This document shows, piece after piece, positions 1 through 7,199 of a stretch of DNA of 29,657 nt. How positions within the stretch are numbered: the stretch's first letter is position 1; the number at the start of each line of letters is the position of its first letter. Origin of the DNA: a bacterium (lineage in GTDB: Bacteria > Zixibacteria > MSB-5A5 > GN15 > FEB-12); assembly GCA_030612965.1 (NCBI GenBank), contig JAUWMW010000002.1, positions 1 to 29,657 of the forward strand, in the 5' to 3' direction. The notes beneath the pieces were generated by a model. It saw only the letters and a program-made list of their open reading frames with translations. It had not been told where the DNA came from and did no database searches. The translations under genes were made by a program, and so were the position numbers.

Positions 1-39
1 AAAAAAAGTGACCGCTGGGACGGGCAAGACCCAGCGGTC
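1..39 (-). terminator. Rho-independent terminator of flagellin gene
   Basis: A perfect 10-bp inverted repeat (GACCGCTGGG at 10-19, CCCAGCGGTC at 30-39) has a 10-nt loop. Read on the minus strand it is followed by AC and then seven T residues. This is a canonical intrinsic terminator, 47 nt past the flagellin stop codon and in the right orientation for it. The T-run touches the window edge and may be longer. Confidence 0.88.
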
Positions 40-86
40 GTTTGGTGGCCATGTAAAAATGGCCAGGGGAGGGAGGTTCTTTGTCG

Positions 87-854
87 TTACTGACTACTCA
101 GCAGCTTCAGAACCGAATTGGCTCCGATATTTGTGTGCGACAGTAAGGCTACCGAAGCATCCAACTGGATCATCTCCCTGACCATGTTGACTACTTCAAT
201 AGCGTAATCGGTGTCACGCAGGAGCGACTCCGCCGCCTGTAGATTCTGCGCAGTGATCTGAAGTGACGACCGTCGCGATTCCAAAGCGTTCTTCTGTGTC
301 GCGCCGAGGTCGATCTGCACACTGTCCAGTTCGGCGATCTTCTCGTCGATCAGTGCCAGCGATGCCTCGGCCGCTTCGGCGCTGGACAAGTCGACATTTT
401 CAAGCTTGGCTACATTGGCCAGCGAACCTTCGGATCCATCGAACAGGTTGGTGCCATTGTAAACCGCACCATCGGCTGTGCGGTTGAAGTTGTCGACAAT
501 ATTGTCCGCCGCCCGGTCAAGCGCCGCCTGGGATGTTTCGTCATTGAATCCCTCATTCGCCGCGCTAACCGCGAGGCTGCGCAACTCGGTCAACTGGCTC
601 CTCATCTCCATCACTGTTGATGATCCAGTCTCATACTTGTTGATCAGGTGGGTGGTGTTCTCAATCTCCTGATTGAGCGAAGCGATCTGCGCTCGAAACC
701 GCTCCGATATCACCAACCCAGCCGGATCATCGGAAGCGCTGTTGATCTTCATACCTGACGATAACCGCGCCATAGCCCGACTAAGACTGGCGTAGTTGTT
801 AGCTGTGCTCCTGGCCACATCCATTGATGCCAGGTTATTAATGGTGAGCCCCAT
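87..854 (-). CDS. fliC: Flagellin, compact D0/D1-only form
   Basis: This is the structural subunit of the flagellar filament, exported by the flagellar type III apparatus. The 255-residue product has both conserved flagellin ends: an N-terminal D0/D1 region with LSRAMARLSSGMKINSAS and DDPAGLVISERFRAQI (about residues 24-57), and a C-terminal helix with AESLLRDTDYAIEVVN and ending NIGANSVLKLLSSQ. Only about 70 residues lie between the D1 helices, so the surface-exposed D2/D3 domains are absent; many flagellins are 270-500 residues. The frame stays open upstream to 971, but the start at 854 is chosen because AAGGAG sits 5 nt ahead of it (860-865) and flagellins begin close to this sequence. No other flagellar gene is visible. 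The gene is monocistronic, with its own terminator and a candidate sigma-54 promoter. The symbol (fliC/hag/flaA) is by family only. Confidence 0.95.
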   Translation of the reverse strand: MGLTINNLASMDVARSTANNYASLSRAMARLSSGMKINSASDDPAGLVISERFRAQIASLNQEIENTTHLINKYETGSSTVMEMRSQLTELRSLAVSAANEGFNDETSQAALDRAADNIVDNFNRTADGAVYNGTNLFDGSEGSLANVAKLENVDLSSAEAAEASLALIDEKIAELDSVQIDLGATQKNALESRRSSLQITAQNLQAAESLLRDTDYAIEVVNMVREMIQLDASVALLSHTNIGANSVLKLLSSQ

Positions 855-908
855 AGGTGCTCCTTTCAGACAAGCCGAAAGTGGCGTTGTTTCTTCGATA
901 GAAAATGA

Positions 909-924
909 AGCAGGATGTATGCCG
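909..924 (-). promoter_or_regulatory. Candidate sigma-54 (-24/-12) promoter of flagellin
   Basis: On the minus strand CGGCATACATCCTGCT matches the RpoN consensus TGGCACG-N4-TTGCT at GGCA and TGCT, with the required GG-N10-GC spacing. It would start transcription near 899, leaving a leader of about 45 nt before the flagellin ATG. Sigma-54 control of flagellins is known in several phyla. The match is imperfect at the -24 tail and no activator site was identified. Confidence 0.4.
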
Positions 925-1060
925 CGCCGACGAATAGTTAAGTTGTTGGTTGATTGTTGGTTGGAATGCACAGCCGGGAAAGCCGGATCTCAAACCGGGC
1001 TATTGTGGGGGATTTGCTCCATGGTCTGTGGGAAGGATCGGCCACTCTCACATCACTTGA

Positions 1061-1193
1061 CGGGGTGGTGTCGAGCGACCCCGCCCGACGCAGGCAAGCC
1101 TGTTTTTCGCGCTTCGCGCGCCGTTACTTTATGTCAGGTTTTGCCAAGTAATCCTCGGCTCCGATCTTGAGGCGGTCAGGCGAGTCGCCTGAC
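1061..1193. repeat. Cluster of short palindromes in the flagellin-ftsZ gap
   Basis: The 530-nt gap between flagellin and ftsZ has no convincing gene. It holds several inverted repeats: CGGGGT/ACCCCG (1061-1066, 1078-1083), CAGG/CCTG (1091-1094, 1099-1102), CGCGC/GCGCG (1108-1112, 1116-1120) and a perfect 8-bp stem with 3-nt loop, GTCAGGCG/CGCCTGAC (1175-1182, 1186-1193). They may be a dispersed extragenic palindromic element, mRNA 3' structure or a small RNA. The window contains only one copy, so repeat status is a guess. Confidence 0.4.
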
Positions 1194-1323
1194 GGCACCC
1201 GAAAATTCTGAACCGTGAAAATCGGGCTTTCTTATTGGAGAGATGGCGGAAAGAAAACCAGCGCCGCCGGCTGGGTAGGGCCGACGACGCTGAAGTGGAG
1301 GAACCAAGAATCAAATGGACCGA

Positions 1324-1379
1324 CCGGCCTACGGCCGGACCATGTTGCTTTTCAAACTGAACTGTCGCGCGGGCGACAG
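1324..1379 (-). terminator. Weak intrinsic terminator region after ftsZ
   Basis: Two hairpins follow the ftsZ stop. CTGTCGC/GCGACAG (1362-1368, 1373-1379; 7 bp, 4-nt loop) begins 5 nt past the stop and is followed on the minus strand by TTCAGTTT. The second, CCGGCC/GGCCGG (1324-1329, 1333-1338), is followed by a loose T-rich stretch. Neither has a perfect T-run, so termination may be partial. The position is right for the end of the dcw operon. Confidence 0.5.
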
Positions 1380-1384
1380 GTCAC

Positions 1385-2668
1385 TTAGCAGTTTTCATCC
1401 AGTCTCCTTATGTAGGCCGGGATGGTCAGGTCATCTTCGGAGAACATCGGAACCCGAACGCGACCGCCGTTGCCATTGCCTCCCATTCGATTGGGCGTAT
1501 CGCTCAGATTCGGCACTGGATCCGGCTCGGCCAGGCTGGCGGCCAGAGTCGTCGATGCTTCAATCGGCTGAGCAGCCGGAGGGTTCTTTCGCGGCAGAAC
1601 CACGGCATTGTCCGGGAAGAGTGATATCGGTTGGCCGGGACTGGAGGCGCGGGACGCCGATTTCGTCTCTTCTTTGACGGGCCGAAATTCCTCCTGTTCG
1701 CCGATGCCGGTTGCGATTACGGTGACCCGCATCTGATCTTCCATTTCGGAATCGAGCACAGCTCCGAAGATGATATTGGCATCGCTGCCGGCTTCTTCGT
1801 AGATCAGCGAGGTAGCCGTGTTGACGTCGAACAGGGTCATATCGTCACCGCCGGTGACGTTGATGAGTACGCCTTTGGCGCCGCCGATCGAGACATCTTC
1901 AAGTAGCGGTGATGAGATCGCCTGGCGCGCCGCTTCAGTTGCCTTCTCATCCCCCGTACCGAAGCCGGTTCCCATGATAGCGTTGCCCATCTCCGACATA
2001 ACCGTGCGCACATCGGCAAAGTCGCAGTTGATCAAACCCGGGATAGTGATCAGATCGGATATCCCTTTGGTCGCCTGGTGCAGGATTTCGTCGGCGACGG
2101 CAAAAGCCTCGGTGAGTTTGGTCCGTTTGTCGACGATCTGGAGCAGCCGCTCATTGGGAATAGTGATGAGGGTGTCGACTTTAGCTTTAAGTTCGGCCAA
2201 TCCCTGGTCGGCGCGCTGGGCACGTTTGTTGCCTTCGAAGCGAAACGGCCTGGTTACGATAGCCACCGTCAGAGCGCCGGCCGCTTTAGCGATCTCAGCC
2301 AGTACCGGGGCGCCGCCGGTGCCGGTACCGCCACCCATTCCAGCGGTGATGAAAACCATGTTGGGACTGCCGATAGCCTCGGCTACCTGTTTACGGTTTT
2401 CTTCCATGGCCCGCTGCCCCACCGCCGGTTCGGCGCCGGCCCCCAGACCGCCGGTGACTTCCTGACCGATCTGGATTTTGGTGTTGGCCAGGTTTTGATC
2501 CAGGACCTGGGAGTCAGTGTTGATGGCGATGAACTCAACTCCCTTCAAACCGGACTGGATCATGCGGTTGACAGCGTTACCGCCACCGCCGCCGACGCCG
2601 ACTACCTTGATGTTGGCGTAGCCGATAAAATCGTCGGCGAAATTGAATTTGTGCTTGGTCTCTGCCAC
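1385..2668 (-). CDS. ftsZ: Cell division protein FtsZ
   Basis: Tubulin-like GTPase that polymerises into the Z-ring at mid-cell and recruits the divisome. The 427-residue product has the N-terminal nucleotide-binding glycine run VGGGGGNAVNRM (about 24-35), the tubulin signature GGGTGTGG (112-119), the T7 synergy loop NCDFAD (214-219, catalytic aspartates D216 and D219), and a variable linker (about 330-405). It ends in the conserved C-terminal peptide LTIPAYIRRLD (414-424), which binds FtsA. The frame is open to a TTG at 2698, but GTG at 2668 is preferred: AAGGAGGAA (2675-2683) lies just ahead of it and the homologous N-terminus fits. It is the last gene of the dcw operon, 26 nt after ftsA. 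Confidence 0.98.
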   Translation of the reverse strand: MAETKHKFNFADDFIGYANIKVVGVGGGGGNAVNRMIQSGLKGVEFIAINTDSQVLDQNLANTKIQIGQEVTGGLGAGAEPAVGQRAMEENRKQVAEAIGSPNMVFITAGMGGGTGTGGAPVLAEIAKAAGALTVAIVTRPFRFEGNKRAQRADQGLAELKAKVDTLITIPNERLLQIVDKRTKLTEAFAVADEILHQATKGISDLITIPGLINCDFADVRTVMSEMGNAIMGTGFGTGDEKATEAARQAISSPLLEDVSIGGAKGVLINVTGGDDMTLFDVNTATSLIYEEAGSDANIIFGAVLDSEMEDQMRVTVIATGIGEQEEFRPVKEETKSASRASSPGQPISLFPDNAVVLPRKNPPAAQPIEASTTLAASLAEPDPVPNLSDTPNRMGGNGNGGRVRVPMFSEDDLTIPAYIRRLDENC

Positions 2669-2674
2669 GACTTG

Positions 2675-2683
2675 TTCCTCCTT
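2675..2683 (-). promoter_or_regulatory. Strong ribosome binding site of ftsZ
   Basis: AAGGAGGAA on the minus strand is nearly a full anti-Shine-Dalgarno match, placed 6 nt before the GTG at 2668. It decides against the upstream TTG at 2698 and would support the high FtsZ synthesis needed relative to FtsA. Confidence 0.8.
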
Positions 2684-2694
2684 GAACGAGCTAT

Positions 2695-3915
2695 TCAAAA
2701 GCGTTTTGTAATCCAGGTTTCAAATCTCTTTATCCAGCCGCGCGCCGAGGAGCGGCTCTCGGTCATGATTTCTTCACGAAAGCTGTGCGTCAACAGACCG
2801 TGGACGGTGTCGTAGCGTCCGGTGGCCAGTTCTTCCGGCGTATGTTCGATCAGATCGACGGCGCCGACGCGGACTCTGGTATCGAAAATCTGCTCGGCCA
2901 GTTCCACCGTGCCGTCAAGCATGGCGCCACCACCGGTCAATACCAGGCCGCCGGTCAGCATGTCGGTAACGGCAGCCTTCTTGACTTCTCGAAAAGTCAG
3001 CGAGAGGATTTCCTCCATACGCGGTTCGATGATCGAAGCCAGGACATTGCGGGAAATCTCCTTCGGCGTCCGTCCGGAAGCGGAGGGAATGCTGAGCATT
3101 TCCTCGGGATCGACCATCGCCGCCACCGCCGAGCCGTATGACAGCTTGAGCGTCTCGGCCTGATCGACTGAGCATCTCAGTCCGATGGCGATGTCATTGG
3201 TGACGTTTCGTCCGCCCAGGGGAATCACCGAAGTGTGCCTGACAGCGCCCTCGTGGAAGACCGAAAGATTGGTATGGTCACCACCGATATCGAGCATGAC
3301 TATTCCCTGCTCGGTTTCCTCATCGGTCAGCAAGGCGCCGGCCTGGGCCAATGACTCGAGGACCATGCGATCGACGCCGAGGTGACACCGCTCCAGAGCC
3401 CGGTAGATGTTCCGGGCGGTTGTTATCGAAGCGGTAACGATGTGCGCCTCGACTTCCAGTCTGACTCCGGTCATGCCGACCGGATCCTTGATGCCGGACT
3501 GATCATCGACCGAAAAAGTCTGCGGGATGACATGAATGATTTCGCGGTCGACCGGTATAGCTACAGTTCGGGCGGCCTCAATAGCGCGCTTGACATCGGC
3601 CCGCGTGATTTCATTGTCGGAACGACCAACGGCAATCACGCCATGACTGTTGATGGAGCGGATGTGCTCACCGGCGATGCCGACAGTGATGCGGTCGATC
3701 TCAGTACCGGAGGTCATCTGAGCGTCTTTGACGGCGGTGGTAATAGAACGCACGGTTTTTTCCATGTCAACCACGACACCACGCCGTAAACCGTCGGCAG
3801 CCGATTCTCCGTGTCCGACAACGTATATCCGTCCCTCGTCGTCGGCCTCGCCAACCAGGGCTACGATCTTGGTGGTGCCGATATCAAGCGCCGCTCTCAA
3901 GTTCTCGCCCGCCAT
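2695..3915 (-). CDS. ftsA: Cell division protein FtsA
   Basis: Actin-like ATPase that tethers FtsZ to the inner membrane and recruits later divisome proteins. The 406-residue product shows phosphate-1 ALDIGTTKIVALVGE (about 9-23), the inserted 1C subdomain after about residue 85, a phosphate-2 region LDIGGDHTNLSVF (208-220) and an adenosine motif VLTGGGAMLDG (about 325-335). A C-terminal amphipathic helix, RGWIKRFETWITKRF, is the membrane-targeting sequence. Phosphate-2 is usually DIGGGTTD, so GDHTN is unusual. The frame extends to 3954 inside ftsQ. ATG at 3915 is chosen: it lies 1 nt after the ftsQ stop, has a GGGG-rich ribosome site, and gives the standard N-terminus. Translation is probably coupled to ftsQ. 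Confidence 0.97.
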   Translation of the reverse strand: MAGENLRAALDIGTTKIVALVGEADDEGRIYVVGHGESAADGLRRGVVVDMEKTVRSITTAVKDAQMTSGTEIDRITVGIAGEHIRSINSHGVIAVGRSDNEITRADVKRAIEAARTVAIPVDREIIHVIPQTFSVDDQSGIKDPVGMTGVRLEVEAHIVTASITTARNIYRALERCHLGVDRMVLESLAQAGALLTDEETEQGIVMLDIGGDHTNLSVFHEGAVRHTSVIPLGGRNVTNDIAIGLRCSVDQAETLKLSYGSAVAAMVDPEEMLSIPSASGRTPKEISRNVLASIIEPRMEEILSLTFREVKKAAVTDMLTGGLVLTGGGAMLDGTVELAEQIFDTRVRVGAVDLIEHTPEELATGRYDTVHGLLTHSFREEIMTESRSSARGWIKRFETWITKRF

Positions 3916-3916
3916 C

Positions 3917-4642
3917 TCAGCTTTCCCCCCGTACACAAACGACCATCTTGTCAAAGCGAAGATCCAGCACCCGCGTCTCGTTCAGATCAACTCCGTAGCG
4001 GGTTATGAACTGTACGAATCGATCCAGGTCTTCAGGCAATGTCTCCGCCCGCAGTTTCAGGTGGTAAGGTATGCCGCCTACGGTCACGGACAGTCCGAAC
4101 TGATCGGTAAAGTCGATTTCCTCGATCAGTCTATAGAGATCGCGGTGGTCATCTCTGGTGCGGCGTAGCTGCTGAACAACAACTTCGACTCTGGTGTCAG
4201 CACAGCGCTCAAACATTTTGCCTGCGGTCAGGCCGGTCAGCACCGGACGTTCCCAATTCTCCACCGGGGTGACAAGGGGCACCACCCGACCATGATCCTC
4301 AACGCCGAACAGCCGCCCGGTCCGATTGTCCAGCAGGAAGCACTCCGGTGTGAAGCGATTGGTGCTGATCTCCAGACGGTGAGGCAACGACCAGGACAGA
4401 TCGACTTTGTAAACACCGCTGTCGGCCAGCATCCGCATAGCCAGACTGTCCAGCGACTGACCGGGACCCTGTTTTGTATCCAGCATCGCGAATCGTTGCG
4501 GCCAGTCTTTGACCGGAATATCATCCAGTGTCACTTCGCGCAGACGGCAGGCCGCAGTGTAATTCACAATCACTGTGAGGGCCACGCCGATAATGGAAGC
4601 GGCAACGAGACCAAGTTTCACTTTTGTGGACATCCGCATCAT
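3917..4642 (-). CDS. ftsQ: Cell division protein FtsQ/DivIB
   Basis: Bitopic membrane protein linking early and late divisome components through FtsL and FtsB. The 241-residue product has a short cytoplasmic N-terminus, one transmembrane segment (about residues 9-28) and a periplasmic part of about 210 residues. That part is compatible with the POTRA-like domain (about 33-95, region LREVTLDDIPVK onwards) and beta domain of the family. Sequence conservation is low, as is normal for FtsQ, so the call rests on topology, length and exact position between murC and ftsA. The start overlaps the murC stop as ATGA. E. coli carries ddlB at this junction; it is missing here. Confidence 0.85.
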   Translation of the reverse strand: MMRMSTKVKLGLVAASIIGVALTVIVNYTAACRLREVTLDDIPVKDWPQRFAMLDTKQGPGQSLDSLAMRMLADSGVYKVDLSWSLPHRLEISTNRFTPECFLLDNRTGRLFGVEDHGRVVPLVTPVENWERPVLTGLTAGKMFERCADTRVEVVVQQLRRTRDDHRDLYRLIEEIDFTDQFGLSVTVGGIPYHLKLRAETLPEDLDRFVQFITRYGVDLNETRVLDLRFDKMVVCVRGES

Positions 4643-6066
4643 AGTTTTTCTAGTGCTTCCATCAATTCGCTACGGACGAGAGTGATTGATCCGGCGCCCA
4701 TAATGATGACCAGATCACCACTTCGGGCGATCCCGGTGACCGCCGCTGCTACCTTCGCGCGCGGTCCAATACAAGTAAACTTTCCACCGCCGAGCTTTTC
4801 GGCCTGCCGCGCGATCAACTCGGAAGTGACACCAGGGATCGGCTTCTCGCGGGCCGGATAGATATCTACCAGCAGGCATTCGTCGGCAATCGCCAGAGCC
4901 TCGGCGAATTGTCCGGCATACTGCTGGGTGCGACTGTACAGATGAGGTTGGTATACGACGATCACTCTTCGACCGTAGGTCTCTTTAGCCGTGGTGAGGG
5001 TGGCGGTGATCTCGGTGGGATGGTGAGCGTAGTCATCCACTAAGAGGATATCGTTGACTTCGCCGACGATCTCGAACCGACGCGCTACGCCGCCGAAAGA
5101 TGCCAGACCCTCGGTGATGGCCGCCATTGGCACCTCAATCTCTCGACAGGCGGCGACAGCGGCCATGGCGTTGGCGACATTGTGACGCCCGGGAACTCCG
5201 ATGCTCACTCTACCCAACTGCTCCGTCCCATGGTAAACGCTGAATACCGACCGTCCCGGCAGCAGTTCGATATCCACCGCTCGATAGTCGGCGGCAGCAT
5301 CGAAGCCAAAGGATACCACCGGCCGGGTGATCCGCGAACGCACGGCGGCCAGGTTGGCGTCATCAGCCGAGATGATTGCTGAACCATAAAACGGCACACG
5401 GTTCATGTAGGTCACAAACGACGCCAGGAGGTCATCCATCCCGTCGTAGCAGTCCATGTGATCGGCCTCGATATTGGTGACTACGGCTATGGTGGGATAC
5501 ATGACCAGGAACGAACGGTCGTACTCATCCGCTTCGGCCACCAGGTAATCGCCACTGCCCAATGCAGCGCCGCTGCCGAGCCCGGCGACGATGCCGCCCA
5601 CGATTATGGTTGGGTCGTATCCGGCCAGTTGCAGGACGCGACCTATCATGGACGTGGTCGTTGTTTTGCCGTGGGTGCCGGAGACACCGATGGATTGCTT
5701 GAGCCGCATCAATTCACCAAGCATCTCCGCTCGCTTGATGACCGGGATACCTCGGCTTCGCGCGGCTGCCACCTCGGGGTTGTCGTCACCTACGGCTGAG
5801 GAGATCACGACCAGGTCGGCGTCCTGCAGATTATCAGCCGAATGCTCTTCGTAGACTGCCACACCGAGCGACTCCAGGTATTCGGTGACGCTGCTCGGCG
5901 TGAGATCGGAGCCTCTGATCCTAAAACCAAGGTTGTGCAGCAACTCGGCGATACCGGACATGCCGGCGCCGCCGATACCTACGAAATACAGTTTCTTGAA
6001 CTTACCGAACATGGTTCCTCGACACCGGAAGGCTTTGGTTTCTTTCGTGACCGTGGAGGTCGTCAC
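4639..6066 (-). CDS. murC: UDP-N-acetylmuramate--L-alanine ligase MurC
   Basis: Cytoplasmic ATP-dependent ligase adding the first stem-peptide residue, L-Ala, to UDP-MurNAc. From the GTG start it has 475 residues: a Rossmann-like UDP-binding domain with FVGIGGAGMSGIAELL (about 28-43), the Mur ligase ATP loop GVSGTHGKTTTTS (about 127-139), and a C-terminal domain with LVDDYAHHPTEI (about 342-353) and YQPHLYSRT. The GTG at 6066 overlaps the murG stop and follows the excellent site GGAGGTGA, 6 nt upstream (9 nt from its GGAGG core). An ATG at 6012, with GAGGA ahead of it, gives 457 residues and a family-typical N-terminus and cannot be excluded. No murB, which makes the substrate, lies in the window. 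Confidence 0.97.
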   Translation of the reverse strand: MTTSTVTKETKAFRCRGTMFGKFKKLYFVGIGGAGMSGIAELLHNLGFRIRGSDLTPSSVTEYLESLGVAVYEEHSADNLQDADLVVISSAVGDDNPEVAAARSRGIPVIKRAEMLGELMRLKQSIGVSGTHGKTTTTSMIGRVLQLAGYDPTIIVGGIVAGLGSGAALGSGDYLVAEADEYDRSFLVMYPTIAVVTNIEADHMDCYDGMDDLLASFVTYMNRVPFYGSAIISADDANLAAVRSRITRPVVSFGFDAAADYRAVDIELLPGRSVFSVYHGTEQLGRVSIGVPGRHNVANAMAAVAACREIEVPMAAITEGLASFGGVARRFEIVGEVNDILLVDDYAHHPTEITATLTTAKETYGRRVIVVYQPHLYSRTQQYAGQFAEALAIADECLLVDIYPAREKPIPGVTSELIARQAEKLGGGKFTCIGPRAKVAAAVTGIARSGDLVIIMGAGSITLVRSELMEALEKL

Positions 6067-7199
6067 ACCCGGTCACCTCCACGAGTTTCTTCAATCAGCT
6101 TGATGATGTCCTCGGCGATGACATCCACAGCCGGCTTCTTCTCACTGGTCGCCGCGACCACCGACGCTTTCATGGCGGCATATCGATCCGACTCGAACAG
6201 TTCGACGGCAGTGCCGATCAGATCGGTTCGGTCCAGATCGTCCGGATCAATCACCACGGCCAACCCCCTCTGGGCAAACTCCAGAGCGTTCTTGCGCTGG
6301 TGATCTTCGGCCGCGTGTGGATACGGCACCAGTATCGAGGGGATACCGGTGGCTGTCAGTTCGGCCAGGGTCAACGCCCCGGCCCGCGCCACGGCAACGT
6401 CGGCAGCCGCGTAGACCAGATTCATTTTATCAGCAAACGGGAAAAGGGAGCAACACGAAGCCTTATCGCCCGCGTCAACGGTCACATCCTTGTAATCCCT
6501 CTTCCCCGTTTGCCACAGAAGTTGATACTTGTCGGTCAGAGATTTATTCTTGAGACTTTGTAGTACTGCCTGGTTTATCGCCCGCGCTCCCTGAGAGCCA
6601 CCCAGCACCAGAATCGTGCGCTTGTTGGGATCGAGTCCGAATGATTCCAACGCCTTGCCTCGGTCGCCGCCAAGAACTGAAGAGCGCACCGGGTTACCGG
6701 TGACAAGAAGCTCGGCCGAGGTATCCAAATAGTCGGCAGCGCGCTTGAAACCAAGATATATCCTGCGGGCATGGCGCGCCGACTGTCGGGTAGCGATGCC
6801 GGGGTAGGAGTTCTGTTCCTGCAGGACGGTTGGGATCTTCCGCGCCCGAGCCATTCGCAGCACCGGCCATGATACATAGCCCCCGGTACCCACCACGATA
6901 TTGGGAGCAAACCGACCGAGCAGCAGCCGAGCTTTGAACAATGCGCCCACCACCACGAACGGCAACAGCAGGTTCCTGGGTGTGAACGAACGAACCAGCC
7001 CGCGCATGTTAATCAGATGCAATGGATATCCCAGAGTGTCACGAATGCGATATTCCAGACCACGTTTGGTACCGACGAACCTGATATCGACTTCGCCGCG
7101 TCCCTCCAGCAGTTGCGACATGCGATCGGCGATTGCGACCGCCGGATAGAGATGCCCACCGGTTCCACCCCCGGCAAAGAGTATCTTGTAGCGGGTCAT
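6063..7199 (-). CDS. murG: Lipid II synthase MurG (GlcNAc transferase)
   Basis: Peripheral inner-membrane glycosyltransferase (GT28) that transfers GlcNAc from UDP-GlcNAc to lipid I, giving lipid II. The 378-residue length is typical. Visible motifs are the N-terminal glycine loop FAGGGTGGHLYPA (about 8-20), GTGGYVSWPV, the second glycine loop LGGSQGARAIN, and the donor-binding stretch ELTATGIPSILVPYPHAAEDHQ. The start ATG overlaps the ftsW stop (ATGA) and its 3' end overlaps the murC GTG. This arrangement suggests translational coupling and stoichiometric production with FtsW. Confidence 0.98.
   Translation of the reverse strand: MTRYKILFAGGGTGGHLYPAVAIADRMSQLLEGRGEVDIRFVGTKRGLEYRIRDTLGYPLHLINMRGLVRSFTPRNLLLPFVVVGALFKARLLLGRFAPNIVVGTGGYVSWPVLRMARARKIPTVLQEQNSYPGIATRQSARHARRIYLGFKRAADYLDTSAELLVTGNPVRSSVLGGDRGKALESFGLDPNKRTILVLGGSQGARAINQAVLQSLKNKSLTDKYQLLWQTGKRDYKDVTVDAGDKASCCSLFPFADKMNLVYAAADVAVARAGALTLAELTATGIPSILVPYPHAAEDHQRKNALEFAQRGLAVVIDPDDLDRTDLIGTAVELFESDRYAAMKASVVAATSEKKPAVDVIAEDIIKLIEETRGGDRV

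Noticed and set aside
855..950. Sigma-28 (FliA) promoter for flagellin
   Set aside because: No TAAA-N15-GCCGATAA-like pair was found; the sigma-54-like motif fits better.
855..971. N-terminal extension of the flagellin frame up to 971
   Set aside because: It adds 39 residues unlike any flagellin N-terminus, while the ATG at 854 has AAGGAG at ideal distance.
1091..1107. Small plus-strand hairpin followed by TTTTT, as a terminator
   Set aside because: The stem is only 4-5 bp and no plus-strand gene precedes it.
796..1170. 124-codon plus-strand frame across the flagellin start and the gap
   Set aside because: It covers the flagellin promoter and palindromes, has no ribosome site and no family resemblance.
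1818..2815. Long plus-strand frames opposite ftsZ and ftsA (up to 245 codons)
   Set aside because: They are antisense shadows of conserved genes in a high-GC genome, with no recognisable motifs or ribosome sites.
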